Source of the DNA: Takakia lepidozioides
Taxonomy: Eukaryota > Streptophyta > Takakiopsida > Takakiales > Takakiaceae
Direction: 5' to 3'
Assembly: GCA_030704615.1 (NCBI GenBank)
Contig: CM060731.1
Span: 95,524,756-95,588,755 of the forward strand
Length of the DNA stretch: 64,000 nt
Shown: one piece after another, positions 31,220 through 41,838 of the stretch
How positions within the stretch are numbered: the stretch's first letter is position 1
How the letters are laid out: each line of letters opens with the position of its first letter
Position numbers and translations under genes: made by a program
Notes under the pieces: generated by a model
The model's input: only the letters and a program-made list of their open reading frames with translations
Told to the model about the DNA's origin: nothing
The model's database searches: none

Positions 31220-34200
31220 AAAAAGCCGTGTCCTCACGGTTTACTGTTTCCGAGTAGCAAACCTTGTGAGTGAGCACCTTGTTGACGTTGAGAGTTTCGT
31301 GGTGGGCTGTGTGTACGAGCCCGAGGTCTGTCTCTGGTTGATGGAGATGGTTGATCACTACCTGGATAAGTGAGGCCTTCTGGAGGCTGATATCGAGGTA
31401 ATCTTTCCGGCATAGGAGATCCCCTTTGTTTCTTCTCTTCCATTTGAATTGCATAGTCTTCTCCCATGTCAAAGAATTCTGTGAAGAAACAGTTGTATCA
31501 GAATCCTCATCGCCTCTCAGGTGTTTTAATTTTCGAGCTTTTTGTGGAATCATCTGGGGCATACAATGCTGTCCTACCATGTCTGGAAGTTTGTATTTTA
31601 CAACTTGGTGTAACCGCTGAACAACAAAATTGGTGTAGGCACTAAGCTCCTTGTCTGTCCAGATGAGTGGGGTACCAATTACTGGTTGCAGCGTGCAAGT
31701 ACTTTCATGCCACATGTCCCTTATAGAAAATGTCATCAAGTCCGAATTTCTGTGTTGACAATTGGTTGCAGGCTGCTTGAAACCATGAACGAATTTGAGA
31801 ATCCTTCTGCATCATAACTTTTGGGTCATATAGGTACATATGAGGTGCACCGAAGGTAATACCCAATGATCTCCACTGGAGAGTAACTTTGAAAGCGTGT
31901 TTGCATCTTTTGTTGCTCAATGTGGTAACGTACCAAAAACAAGGCAGCGTAGTATAGCCGCCACCCATGACAATACTTGCTATCTCCTTGGTGGTTATAA
32001 ATGAGTCCATGTACAACCTGGAAAGCAACCAATTCCTCAACATGGTACCTGCCTCGTGCCGTATTGTGCAAAGTGATGATCTTCAATATGTCGATTGTTG
32101 GAAGAACTTTAGTCCTAGTTGCCACTGGCAGCCAAATACGCATGATTTGGTAGTAAATGTGCGAATGACTGCGGAGGACTAAATTCTTTCCAAGCCAAAT
32201 CCAACATGATGGGAATTTGGTTGAAGGGCATAAGCATAGCCCTGCTGTACTCCCTTGCAGCTGGAGTTTTAGGGGGTTAAAAGCGGCATTGCCCCATACC
32301 TCCGGCTGTGGTGGCTGTGGTGTGGTTGTAGTAACCACAGGTTCAGCTACTGGTACACTGACCTGTTGTGGTGGTGGTGGTACTGGCTCCTGTATCATTG
32401 GCATCTCCTGCACCTCCTGTGAAGACTGAAAAGCCAGAGTTCTGGCTTGCAAATAAGAAGCCATTATATTGTTCCTGAGGGATATAGACTCTTTGGTCGA
32501 TGTTTGAAGTGAGGTCTTCCACTTGAGTCTGGAGTCCGTCTACATCCTTGTAACTCTGCTATCCTACTATAGACATTGTCTATAGTAGTTGTGGCAAGTG
32601 TTCTGCACCTGCAGTCTGAGCTCATTCATCTCGCTTTGGGTGAGCTTCCGTGGGCTTTTGCCCTCTACTGGCCCTTGTGCTAACCAGACCTGCATAAGGC
32701 TGTTATCCACCAAGCTGCTTGTGGTTCCCCTGAGAGTTTGCTCCTCTCTTAGCTTGTACAATTCCAACTGCTGTTGTAAAGCCTCCATGCGCTTCGCCTG
32801 TGGCTCAACCAATTGCGCATAGGCAGCAAGTAGATTATTGGCTTCCTTCGAAGCCTTGTTACTGACCGCGATTTCATTTCTATTGGCCACGATGGTTTGT
32901 TGCAACTCCACGATGTGTTCTCTTGATCAGCTTCCCTCTGCCTGTATTGCTTGAAAGTATCTTCATTGCGACAGATTGTATTCTTCATATCGACAATGAG
33001 CTTCATTTGCTCAACATTCTCTTCTTCTGCCTTCGTACATTTTTCCGCTTGACTGTTTATTTCTTTTGTTGATTGGTCAAGCATAGTTGTAAATGTAGCA
33101 CATTGTATCGCCATCCTGTTATGCACTGTCTGCAACTCCGTATGTAGTGCATTCAGTTCTTGCAACTTGCTTTCATGCTGCACCTGCATTTGGTATAGCT
33201 GTTGCTTATGTGCTTCGTGCAACTGGTCTTGCGCGAGGCCTGCCTCAATCAATTGTTGCTTGGCCAATGCAAAGCCATTTCTGTATTGCCCAAGTCCTGC
33301 TTCATCTTGAGAGTGACCTCTTCATCGACCTTGTTTGCACACTCAGTGGCAAGTCGAGCCTCAAACTCCTTCCTGAGTTCCTCTTTCAAGGCTGTCAATT
33401 GGGTAATTGGAACATGGGATTTGACATAAGTCCCCAACAAATTAAGTGTCCTGCCTATGGAACTCATCAGCATTGCCTGTTGAGGGTCATCATGGTGAGG
33501 TTGCTGCTGTTCCTCCTGATCTTCAACAGTATGATGTCTCACTAACCATTCAGGCCATTGTCCCACCGGATTTTCTTCCTGAACTACTTCATCTATGACT
33601 GGTGCTACAGTGTCATGACCTTCCGCCTGTGGTACCTCCGACACAGGTGTGTGCATTATATGCACCTCAGGATTTCCCTTGGGCAACTGTTGCACCTCTG
33701 GGATTTCTGTCTCCTTGACCAGACCAGAATATTCATAGAGAAGGTCCCCTTTCTCTATTTCTGCCACTATCAGTTGGAATATCTATCCCTTCACTTTCCA
33801 AATCAATTATTTCGGGTTGAGCTGCATGGATAACTTGTGACCTTGTGACAAGTCGTTCAAGTGGCTGTGTTGGCTGTGATGCAGAAGTAACTTCCTCCTC
33901 CCTCTCTGAAGGTCCTGCTTCCAGTAATAGCATTTGTCTGTGCTGCTGTGCCCCTTCCTGGCCATGAGCTTGGGAAACATTATCATGCGGAATCCGTGAA
34001 GCCAGTGGATCCGCCACTACAGTCTTTCCCCTTCTCTGCCTCTTAGTCTCGGGTTGTGCTGCTAGTCCACCCTCACTGTGTGAAGAGCCTTGCTCTTCCA
34101 TTGCAGTTGTTTCTGGCTCAAACACTCCCATTTCCTTCCTTTCTTGTGCATTAAGTATGCCAGAATTAAGGATTATTTGAGCAATGATTGGGCCAGACAC

Positions 34201-34407
34201 TATGATAGGAGACTTTGCGGTAGTACCTTGTAATCTTTTCATCTCCTCTACTAGTGCGTTGTACATTATGTCCGCCCATTGTACCTCTTGTCCCTTCAGG
34301 CCTTTGAGTATTTCCTCTGTGAAGGATCTGCTCAAATATTGTTGGTTCTGTTTCAGGGCAATCAGAACGTTCAATACCTGGCCTATCTCTTTTAACCCTG
34401 GGTACAC
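31218..34407 (-). pseudogene. Retrotransposon 3' ORF: coiled-coil protein, broken into several frames
   Basis: In element orientation the pieces run 34407-33733 (YPGLKEIGQVLNVLIALKQN, then a nuclear-localisation-like TKRQRRGK), 33767-33249 (EIEKGDLLYEYSG; EELRKEFEARLATECANK), 33267-32749, 32911-32567, 32464-31826 (QVVHGLIYNHQGDSKYCHG; RYHIEQQKMQTRF) and 31739-31218. The middle 350 residues are strongly heptad-like and Gln/Glu-rich, so a long coiled coil is likely. The partial second copy at 47344-49890 keeps much of this in one 489-codon ORF, showing that the breaks here are indels. I recognise no enzyme motif. Its place after integrase corresponds to the extra or env-like ORF of some plant Ty3/gypsy elements, but no signal peptide or membrane segment is visible. 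Confidence 0.65.
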
Positions 34408-34435
34408 AGCTTTGGTACAAGCATAACCCTGAGTT

Positions 34436-35404
34436 TTAAAGAAACTCCCTTCTTGGAATAAGTCCCCTATTTGCAGTCTTGCCCTGTGTTCCCCACATGC
34501 ACCTGACCTGCTGGCAATCGAAACAATTGCTGGAGGTATAGGGAGTAATCATTAATTCAACTCCCTTCACCGTTGTTGTTCCTGTCCTTGGCTCAAAGTT
34601 CTGCAAAAATTGTAACATGTACTGTCTATGGTGTAGTGTCCAATCTAGGCTTTGCAATCCTTCCAATCTCAGCTCCTCCAGTATCTTTATCGCCTGTGGG
34701 GTAGCCATCGTTTGTTTCTGCAGAATTGTGGTGCTCTTCACCCTGATTTCCTCCATTCCTCTCACTCTCTTCATCTTAGACTCACAGAACTGCTTTGGCT
34801 GTAACAACTGCAGGAATGCCTGTAGTGCACAAAGCATAAACGTATGGTTGCCGCAGAAAGCTATGGGTAATCTCTTGTAAGCCTGCGGGGCTTGCAAGCA
34901 TTGCTCAAGAGAAAAGCTCTGCTCTGTCGTTTCGTGTCTATGCCACTGCGTAAGTAATATTGCGAGCGTATAGTCTGTTAGTTCCTCCATAGTTTCCAAG
35001 TTATAGCATTTATGGCCTGTCCTGTCGAGACGCCCGTTACTCAGAACGACGCCGCCTCTTGCGCTCAATTTCCCTCCATTTTCTTGATCATTTCTCTGGT
35101 TTTCTATTGGCTGTATCTGCTGTGACTGGATTTTAACTTTTATCTTCTTTAGTGGACTTTCCCTGTTGGATAGTCCACTAGGATCACACATGCGACATGA
35201 ATTCGGCTTTTCTGTACTTGCCGTTCGTTCCGTTTCCCTTTTTCCGTATTCATTAATGGGCCTGCCTTTCATCCCTTTTGACGGCCGTTCTTGTCTCTTT
35301 CTTTTTGACACCTGTCCTTGCACTTCATTCTCTGCTGTGTGTCGCGCCCTGACCTCCACGTGTCTATTTTTAAAGTAATTTCCGTTTCCTCTTCCGTCAT
35401 CCAT
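34436..35404 (-). CDS. Retrotransposon 3' ORF, first segment, 322 residues
   Basis: Intact ORF overlapping the tail of the integrase ORF. It begins MDDGRGNGNYFKNRHVEVRA, is very basic for about 100 residues (KRKRQERPSKGMKGRP), then becomes helical (MEELTDYTLAILLTQWHRHE; FMLCALQAFLQLLQPKQF) and ends with a Cys pair CFDCQQVRC. No known family recognised. It is probably the N-terminal part of the same large 3' protein that continues below 34407. Confidence 0.55.
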   Translation of the reverse strand: MDDGRGNGNYFKNRHVEVRARHTAENEVQGQVSKRKRQERPSKGMKGRPINEYGKRETERTASTEKPNSCRMCDPSGLSNRESPLKKIKVKIQSQQIQPIENQRNDQENGGKLSARGGVVLSNGRLDRTGHKCYNLETMEELTDYTLAILLTQWHRHETTEQSFSLEQCLQAPQAYKRLPIAFCGNHTFMLCALQAFLQLLQPKQFCESKMKRVRGMEEIRVKSTTILQKQTMATPQAIKILEELRLEGLQSLDWTLHHRQYMLQFLQNFEPRTGTTTVKGVELMITPYTSSNCFDCQQVRCMWGTQGKTANRGLIPRREFL

Positions 35405-37899
35405 TTTCCTGAAGTTATTATGTGTCCACTTGTCACTGATTCTATGGATGGTGTAACTTTAGTAGGCTGTGTTGAGCTGTGACAGGCTGTGTCATACTGT
35501 GTTACCCTGTGATAGGCTGTGATGCACTGTGGTAAGCTGTGATAGGCTGTGACACGCTGTGGTATGTTGTTATAGGCTGTGTTGCGCCTTGCTGGGCTGT
35601 GGTTGGCTGTGTCACGTCGTGATGGGCTGTGATAGGCTGTGTTGCGCCTTGGCGGGCTGTGATAGGCTGTGTCACGTTTGTTTTGCCCACCCTGGTCGTA
35701 TATGCTGGGCCTAGCAACAAGTGTTCCATACTCCGTTCGTAACACTGGTGCAGCCCGTGACTGCTCTTGCGGTTCAATATGCAAATCATGCTGCAGGGGT
35801 TTGTCATGGATACCACTGTACCCCTTCAACTTATTTGCATTGACTCTTCCCAGCATTTCTTTGTTAATGGTTTGTAACATGGCGGTGTTGTTATCATACA
35901 TCTTTTGTATGACATAAGGTCCTTTCCACGGTGATTTAAGCTTAGAAGCTTGAATCTTTCCTTTCTTCTGCAACCATAGAACCAAATCCCCCGTCTTAAA
36001 AGTCTTTAACTTGCCTTCATCAAACTGTTCCTTTCGCTTCATCTGAATTCTGGTCATATTATCAGCTGCATCAGCACGTACTTCTTCCACATGGTATAAT
36101 TCATGTTTCCTGACCTTGATGGAGTCTTGCAATTCCATTCTTTTTCCCCACTCCGTTCTCATGGTAGGTAACAGGAATTCCACTGGAAGTAAGGCTTCCA
36201 TACCATAAACTAATTGGAATGGTGTATACTTAGTGGTGACTTTATATGAAGTCCTGTATGACCATAAAGCTGTCAGCAGCTTTGTATCCCAATCCGTTCT
36301 GTTTGCATTGACTATCTTAGCCAAGATAGTACATAGTATTTTGTTGGTAGCCTCTGCCTGCCCATTACCCTGTGGGTAATATGTTGTACTCTTTCTATGC
36401 ACAATCATAAACTCTTTAGTCAACAACTCAATGGTCTCATTCATGAAGTGACTTCCTTGATCACTGATAAATTCTAAGGGACAGCCAAATCGTGTAAGTA
36501 TGTTCTCGTACAGGAACCTTGCTGTGGACTTGGCTGTGTTGTCCCTCAAAGCTTTAGCTTCCACCCACTTTGTAGTATAATCAGTGGCTGTAATTATGTA
36601 CCTGTTTCGTGTATTCTTGGATGGTGGATTAATTGGTCCAACAAAGTCTAGTCCCCATTTCTGAAATGGTTCCGTAGGCATTGTAGGATGCAAGGCCATC
36701 CTTCCAGATCTCTGCAAAGGTCCTAGCCTCTGACATTCATCACACTTCTGACAATACTCATGTACATCTTTGAACAAAGTAGGCCACCAGTATCCTGCGA
36801 GTAGTATCTTTCTACTGGTAGTCTCTTCTCCAAAATGACCTCCAGCCACTCCTTTATGAACTTCCTCCAAGACTTTATTTACTTCATGGTGGTACAAGCA
36901 TCGTTTTAGTACTCCATCAGGTCCTAACTTATACATTCTGCTTCCTACCATAGTATAAGGTAAAGCTTTGATAGCAATTCTCTTCCTCTGCTCCTTACCA
37001 TAACTAGGTGGGCACTGACCATGAGCAAGGTAGTATCTGATTGGCCACTGCCAATCTAACCATTCATCTGCACTTCCTTGCACCTCCATTACAAATAAAC
37101 TCGCATCAGGTAACTGATCGTCCACTCCTGTGGCGGCCTCTCCTGTTGTTAGTCGTGACAAATGATCTGCCACAAGATGCAAACGGCCAGGCTTGTAAAT
37201 AACCTCGAACTCAAACTCATGCAAGATTATTAACCACCTCGCTATCCTTCCACTTATCAAAGGTTTGTTCACCAGATATATCAGAGCCTGGTGATCCACA
37301 TAAAACATAAACTTTCTTCCCAATAGGTAATGCCTGAATTTCTTGACTGCATAAATCATTGCCAATGCTTCTCTTTCCGTTGTGCTATAGTTCCTCTCAG
37401 CACTGTTCATCAACCGGCTAGCATAGTACACAGGTGAATCTATATTCCCTGTAACATTCTGGGCTAACACCGCACCCAACGCTTCTCCTGATGCATCGCA
37501 GTGAACATGAAATACTACATGCCAGTGAGGGTTAATCAGCACAGGTGTAGTTGTTACTGACAGTGTAAGTTCCTCAAACGCCTGTTGACATTCAGCTGTC
37601 CAGGCAAACACTGCATCTTTCTTCAGAAGCTTGCTCAATGGTGCTGCTATTTGTGCATACCTTTTGACAAATCTTCTGTAATAACTGGTTTGCCCAAGGA
37701 ATCTCCTTAAACTCTTAACATTCACTGGTGGTGGAGAGACTTTAATGGACTCTGTCTTCCTGGGATCCACAAGAAGTCCCTTCTTACACACAATGTGTCC
37801 CAGAAGCACCCCTGAGTTCACACAGAAAGTACACTTCTCTGGATTCAAGCCCAGACCTCTCATCCTGCATCTGGCCAAACATAACTCCAATTTATGCAA
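35269..37899 (-). CDS. Retrotransposon RNase H and integrase, 876 residues
   Basis: The ORF opens inside the RT thumb/connection region (RRFLGQTSYYRRFVKRYAQ near residue 65). RNase H follows with DASGEALG (D135), TEREALA (E177), VDHQAL (D202) and ADHLSR (D245). Integrase has an HHCC zinc site (HHEV at 337, GGHFG at 355, C383 and C386), then the catalytic triad D418 (GLDFVGP), D480 (ISDQGSHF) and E516 (GQAEATNK), then a GPYVIQKM strand of the GPY/F domain. All catalytic residues are present. From about residue 710 a repetitive tail (TAYHSP and RNTAYHS repeats) is encoded by a GGCTGTG-type minisatellite at about 35460-35690. The RT part is in a different frame upstream, broken near 37907. Confidence 0.9.
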   Translation of the reverse strand: MHKLELCLARCRMRGLGLNPEKCTFCVNSGVLLGHIVCKKGLLVDPRKTESIKVSPPPVNVKSLRRFLGQTSYYRRFVKRYAQIAAPLSKLLKKDAVFAWTAECQQAFEELTLSVTTTPVLINPHWHVVFHVHCDASGEALGAVLAQNVTGNIDSPVYYASRLMNSAERNYSTTEREALAMIYAVKKFRHYLLGRKFMFYVDHQALIYLVNKPLISGRIARWLIILHEFEFEVIYKPGRLHLVADHLSRLTTGEAATGVDDQLPDASLFVMEVQGSADEWLDWQWPIRYYLAHGQCPPSYGKEQRKRIAIKALPYTMVGSRMYKLGPDGVLKRCLYHHEVNKVLEEVHKGVAGGHFGEETTSRKILLAGYWWPTLFKDVHEYCQKCDECQRLGPLQRSGRMALHPTMPTEPFQKWGLDFVGPINPPSKNTRNRYIITATDYTTKWVEAKALRDNTAKSTARFLYENILTRFGCPLEFISDQGSHFMNETIELLTKEFMIVHRKSTTYYPQGNGQAEATNKILCTILAKIVNANRTDWDTKLLTALWSYRTSYKVTTKYTPFQLVYGMEALLPVEFLLPTMRTEWGKRMELQDSIKVRKHELYHVEEVRADAADNMTRIQMKRKEQFDEGKLKTFKTGDLVLWLQKKGKIQASKLKSPWKGPYVIQKMYDNNTAMLQTINKEMLGRVNANKLKGYSGIHDKPLQHDLHIEPQEQSRAAPVLRTEYGTLVARPSIYDQGGQNKRDTAYHSPPRRNTAYHSPSRRDTANHSPARRNTAYNNIPQRVTAYHSLPQCITAYHRVTQYDTACHSSTQPTKVTPSIESVTSGHIITSGKWMTEEETEITLKIDTWRSGRDTQQRMKCKDRCQKERDKNGRQKG

Positions 37900-38585
37900 G
37901 TGCTCATCTTAGAGCTGTACACACTGAAATCATCCAAGAATACCTGCATGAAATCATCCAGATACTCATGAAAAGATTCACTTATCACTCTCTGAAAGGT
38001 CGCTGGTGCATTACAAAGTCCAAAGGGCATGACTTTGTATGCATAAGCCCCCCAGTCTGTGATGAAAGCTGTTTTCCCTTGGTCTTCTTCTGCCACTTGC
38101 ACTTGATTATAACCACTGAAGCCATCCATGAATGAGTACATCTCATGGCCTGCCACAGTGTCTAATACTGCTTCTGTGAATGGCAAAGGGAAAGGATCTT
38201 TCTTCGTACAAGCATTCAGCTTCTTATAGTTCACACATACTCTTAGTTTGCCATTCTTCTTGGGAACTATAACAATGGGTGACAACCAAGTTGTATACTC
38301 TATTGGGTATATAAACTTAGCCTCAGCCAACTTCTTTATCTCTTCTCCAACCTTCTGTGCGTAGTTGGGATTCATTCTATACCTCGCCTGCTTGATTGGT
38401 ACTGACCCTGGTTCCAGTTCAATCTTATGCTGACAGACTTCAGGTGGTATCCCTTTTAGATCCTCATAGCTCCAAGCAAATACATCTCTGTATTTGATGA
38501 ACAAGCTTTTAGCTTCTTCGAAGAATTCCGGCTCCAAATCAGCTCCTACTTTCACCATTCCTCGGTTCCTCCTGAGTTCCCACAT
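37860..38585 (-). CDS. Retrotransposon reverse transcriptase
   Basis: 241-residue ORF covering fingers and palm: PIKQARYRMNPNYAQKV (template-binding region), LSPIVIVPKKNGKLRVCVNYKKLN written as separate blocks LSPIVIVPKK and RVCVNYKKLN, YSFMDGFSGYNQ (catalytic D154), MPFGLCNAPATFQ and the FLDD box (D218, D219). The FLDD form instead of YxDD is common in Ty3/gypsy. The frame is lost at about 37907, just after the catalytic box, and continues in the RNase H-integrase ORF. Confidence 0.9.
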   Translation of the reverse strand: MWELRRNRGMVKVGADLEPEFFEEAKSLFIKYRDVFAWSYEDLKGIPPEVCQHKIELEPGSVPIKQARYRMNPNYAQKVGEEIKKLAEAKFIYPIEYTTWLSPIVIVPKKNGKLRVCVNYKKLNACTKKDPFPLPFTEAVLDTVAGHEMYSFMDGFSGYNQVQVAEEDQGKTAFITDWGAYAYKVMPFGLCNAPATFQRVISESFHEYLDDFMQVFLDDFSVYSSKMSTCINWSYVWPDAG

Positions 38586-38627
38586 TTACTTCTCTCACCT
38601 GCTCATCAGCTGTGATTGTCCAACCAG

Positions 38628-39578
38628 TCACCACTTCATCCTTAAGCTCACAGTGGCTGGTTCTTCTAGGATTTCTATCTCTCCCTCCTTTTCTTCATAG
38701 AAATGTGATGGGTAACTGCTGGTTTCCTCTTCAATTGGTGTTGCTGTCACTACACCACAGCAGATACCTCTTAAACAACTTAGGCTTTCCAGCCGCATCT
38801 CTGCAACCTGCTCCCACTCTGGGTGTGCAGCAAATAGGGTAGCTTCCTGCTCCTCATCCAGTCCTCCTCTCCAGTCATACTCTCTGACTCCTCGAGGTCT
38901 TCTTGTAGCAGGTAATCTACTAGATTTCTTTGTGGTAATTTGTATCTCGTGCATCCCATTATGCACAGTTAGTAACTGAGAATTCCAGTCATGGAATACC
39001 CTGGCCTGTTTCAGCCACGGACGTCCCAATAATAAGGAGTAAGCCTCCATGACTTCATCCATTTTTAATACAGTTACTGTGATCATAAAGATCATTTTCT
39101 GTATCTGTATCTTAACTCCTCTTATTAATCCCAATGGCTGTACACTTCTTTGATCTGCCATTGTTACTGTAAATGGGGCTGGTTTCATGTTACTTAGACC
39201 AAGCTTCTTCCTTAATTGGTCTGTCATGATATTTACTCCAGAACCACCATCTATCAGTACATCAGTTAGTTCTGTGCTTCCAATTCTCAATTGGATTACT
39301 GGCATAGAATCATCAAAGTCCATGACTGGTTCTCGCCCTTCCGGCTTCACATTATAACTGGTCACCTTGCTGTTCAGGTCTGTGTTTCCTGTCTCTTGGG
39401 CAATTCGATTGATTGCCTGATACAGCCTGTGCCTACAATAAGGTGCCACAGCTAATAGCTGTCCAATGGTAATTTCTGCTTTGGTCTGACATATTACTGC
39501 AGCCAAAGTCTCTTCATTACTTTGCATGTCTGCATCTTTTTTTTTTCCTTTCTTCCTCACTCCCTTCTTTTTCTCCAT
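38628..39578 (-). CDS. Retrotransposon aspartic protease region
   Basis: 316-residue ORF. The catalytic motif is VLIDGGSGVNIM (D110), the plant Ty3/gypsy form of DTG/DSG, followed by GLIRGVKIQIQK and LLGRPWL, the second conserved loop. It overlaps the end of gag by about 60 bases in another frame. A frame break between 38570 and 38640 separates it from RT. Confidence 0.85.
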   Translation of the reverse strand: MEKKKGVRKKGKKKDADMQSNEETLAAVICQTKAEITIGQLLAVAPYCRHRLYQAINRIAQETGNTDLNSKVTSYNVKPEGREPVMDFDDSMPVIQLRIGSTELTDVLIDGGSGVNIMTDQLRKKLGLSNMKPAPFTVTMADQRSVQPLGLIRGVKIQIQKMIFMITVTVLKMDEVMEAYSLLLGRPWLKQARVFHDWNSQLLTVHNGMHEIQITTKKSSRLPATRRPRGVREYDWRGGLDEEQEATLFAAHPEWEQVAEMRLESLSCLRGICCGVVTATPIEEETSSYPSHFYEEKEGEIEILEEPATVSLRMKW

Positions 39579-41817
39579 CCGAATCAGAGGAATCTGCCAC
39601 AGGAATATCAGTACTCTTTTGCATTTCCCTTATAGTATCTGCCACTTCCTTGTGCAGTTCCTTCTCATCTTTCCAAGTCTCTTCATCTTCAGGCATATCA
39701 TTGCCACTTCCAGTCTCATCTTCTTCCTCTTCTACTGGAGGTATTAGTTTGGCTTTACTTCTTGTTACTATCATTGTACTTACTTCTGGTACAACACATG
39801 GCCTAACCATGTGAGCTGCCACCACTGGGCCCTCATTCACAGGAGCTCTCATCTCATTCTGGTGTCTTATCCAGAATGAACAGGCTGCCTTGCGATGTCC
39901 TGGCTGATTACAATAGTAACATAGCTCTTCACCATTGGGTCCTCGCCCTTGGTCTGTTCTTGGATTATTTCTATAATCCTGATTCCCGGGCTGGTAATTC
40001 CCCCTTGGATTACCCTGATAGTTGCCTCTGGAATTTCCTTGGTAATTCCCTCTTGAATTACCTCTCCCTTCCATGCCATTGTTATAACCACCAGACCTAC
40101 CATAGTGGTCCTGATCATTGTTTCTTCTTGGCTGGGGCTGCACCTGATGCACCCTTACTTGCCTAGGTTCTCTTGCAGCTGTCCTTCTGTTGTAGTAACA
40201 ATTCTCAGTAGAATGGTTATCCATTTTACAGATAGTACAGTGTTTCTCCTTCATGTGGCATTCTGTGGTGGTATGGCCTTCATTCTGGCACTTTGCACAC
40301 CATACACCCTTCCTCCAATGTGTTGCAGCCTCTGTGGCATACTTCTTCAAGATTTCTTCCAATTTTTTTTCATAGTTATCCCTCTTCAACTTCTCCTTTC
40401 TCTTACTCTTTCTTTTTAGTTCTTGCTCTTCTTCTTCATCTGACTCATCCTCAGAGTCCTCATCTTCTTTTTTCTCTCTCCTGAGCATTCCCAATTGCTC
40501 AATTCTGTTCGCAGTTTCAAATGCCTCCTCCACTGTATTATGGGGTAACATATCCACTTTCTTTTGCAACTCTGGTCTTAGTCCACTCACAAACCAAGTC
40601 TTCTGTAAACCGGGCGCTGGTACTGCAGCCAGCTTTTTCATCATCAATTCCATCTTCTCCATATACTCTTCAACAGTTTCATGCTTCTTCTGCTTCAGCT
40701 GTTGTAAACTTCCATACACTTCATCCTCAGTTTTACTTGTCCTGAACCTATTTCGAAATGCTGTATTCAAGCCATTCCAGGTTAGGAAATGATTATCAGG
40801 GAATCTTGCATACCATTCACTTGCTTTCTTGATAAGTGAACAAGGAAACAGTCTCATCTTGGCATCATCGCCATTCTCATTGTTCACTATACACATGTGC
40901 TCAAATTGGCTAATGTGTACATCGGGATCCCCTTTTCCTGAATATATTGGAAAGGGTGGTTTTGCCCGTGTTGGTTGTAACGCCATCTGTGGCCCTACCT
41001 TCTGCCCACTGACAGGTGCTGGCACCCTTGCTGGTGCTGGTCCTTCTGGACCTGTTGTTTTTGTGGTGGATCTTCCACCAAGTGGTGGCCCTTGAGCACT
41101 CCTTGCTTCTGGTCCCACGATATTCACAGTATTCCCAGCTTCAGTTGCACTACTTCCCACACTCCCTGTCCCCCCAGAGCCAGATCCAGGCAGCCCGCCT
41201 GATCCCCCTGAGCCGACACCTTCGTTGGCCTGTGATCCAAGTGCTCCACTTGATCCAGGTCCAACGGGTTGGGATGTCCTGGTTGTAGTCTCAACCTCAG
41301 CTGTTGGGTCTACTTCTTCATATTCTTCCTCTTCTAATTTCTTCTCTCTGTTTTCATCCTCCAAGTTCTGCCCTTGGGTTTCTTCTTCACTCATGTAACT
41401 CAACTGTAATGGTGTTGGAGAGTCTGAACTCTCCGTTGGCTCTGCCACATCCTCTTCTCCTTCTTCATCTTCTGCTTCAGAAACTGGAGTTCCTGCTTTT
41501 GGTGTTCCATGCCAACTCTTATCAAAGATTTCTGTCAAGTCTTTTATCCAAGGATGTACCTCAGATCTTTCACCTCGTGATTGATCTTCTTCCTGTACCA
41601 ATTCCCTTAATCTTTCTTGCAAAGAAACAGAAGGAGTGGCATCCAACTCTAGTTCTTCCGGTATAGGTGATGCACTTTTTGATCTTGATGGTGTGAGAGG
41701 TCCAGATGATTCCCCTATGTCTATTCCTCTCTCCCAAAGATATGGATAATTAGCTTTCAGATAGCTTTCTCTTTTTGATGAATATCTCTGTCGTCTAGCT
41801 TCTCTTTCATCACTCAT
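39517..41817 (-). CDS. Retrotransposon Gag, 766 residues
   Basis: Begins MSDEREARRQRYSSKRESYL 22 bases after the stop of the pre-gag ORF. After an acidic and Gly/Ser-rich N-terminal third comes the capsid region (PPFPIYSGKGDPDVHISQFE; ASEWYARFPDNH; RFRTSKTEDEVYGSLQQLKQ; WFVSGLRPELQKKV), typical of the retrotransposon gag family. Three CCHC zinc knuckles follow: CAKCQNEGHTTTEC, CTICKMDNHSTENC and CYYCNQPGHRKAAC, with an NRGNYQGN-type Gly/Asn repeat between the second and third. It binds and packages element RNA in cytoplasmic particles. The frame is fully open. It ends just past a run of ten A (39537-39546), where the protease frame overlaps. Confidence 0.93.
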   Translation of the reverse strand: MSDEREARRQRYSSKRESYLKANYPYLWERGIDIGESSGPLTPSRSKSASPIPEELELDATPSVSLQERLRELVQEEDQSRGERSEVHPWIKDLTEIFDKSWHGTPKAGTPVSEAEDEEGEEDVAEPTESSDSPTPLQLSYMSEEETQGQNLEDENREKKLEEEEYEEVDPTAEVETTTRTSQPVGPGSSGALGSQANEGVGSGGSGGLPGSGSGGTGSVGSSATEAGNTVNIVGPEARSAQGPPLGGRSTTKTTGPEGPAPARVPAPVSGQKVGPQMALQPTRAKPPFPIYSGKGDPDVHISQFEHMCIVNNENGDDAKMRLFPCSLIKKASEWYARFPDNHFLTWNGLNTAFRNRFRTSKTEDEVYGSLQQLKQKKHETVEEYMEKMELMMKKLAAVPAPGLQKTWFVSGLRPELQKKVDMLPHNTVEEAFETANRIEQLGMLRREKKEDEDSEDESDEEEEQELKRKSKRKEKLKRDNYEKKLEEILKKYATEAATHWRKGVWCAKCQNEGHTTTECHMKEKHCTICKMDNHSTENCYYNRRTAAREPRQVRVHQVQPQPRRNNDQDHYGRSGGYNNGMEGRGNSRGNYQGNSRGNYQGNPRGNYQPGNQDYRNNPRTDQGRGPNGEELCYYCNQPGHRKAACSFWIRHQNEMRAPVNEGPVVAAHMVRPCVVPEVSTMIVTRSKAKLIPPVEEEEDETGSGNDMPEDEETWKDEKELHKEVADTIREMQKSTDIPVADSSDSDGEKEGSEEERKKKRCRHAK

Positions 41818-41838
41818 GTCCCATGTCTTTCATTTCTT

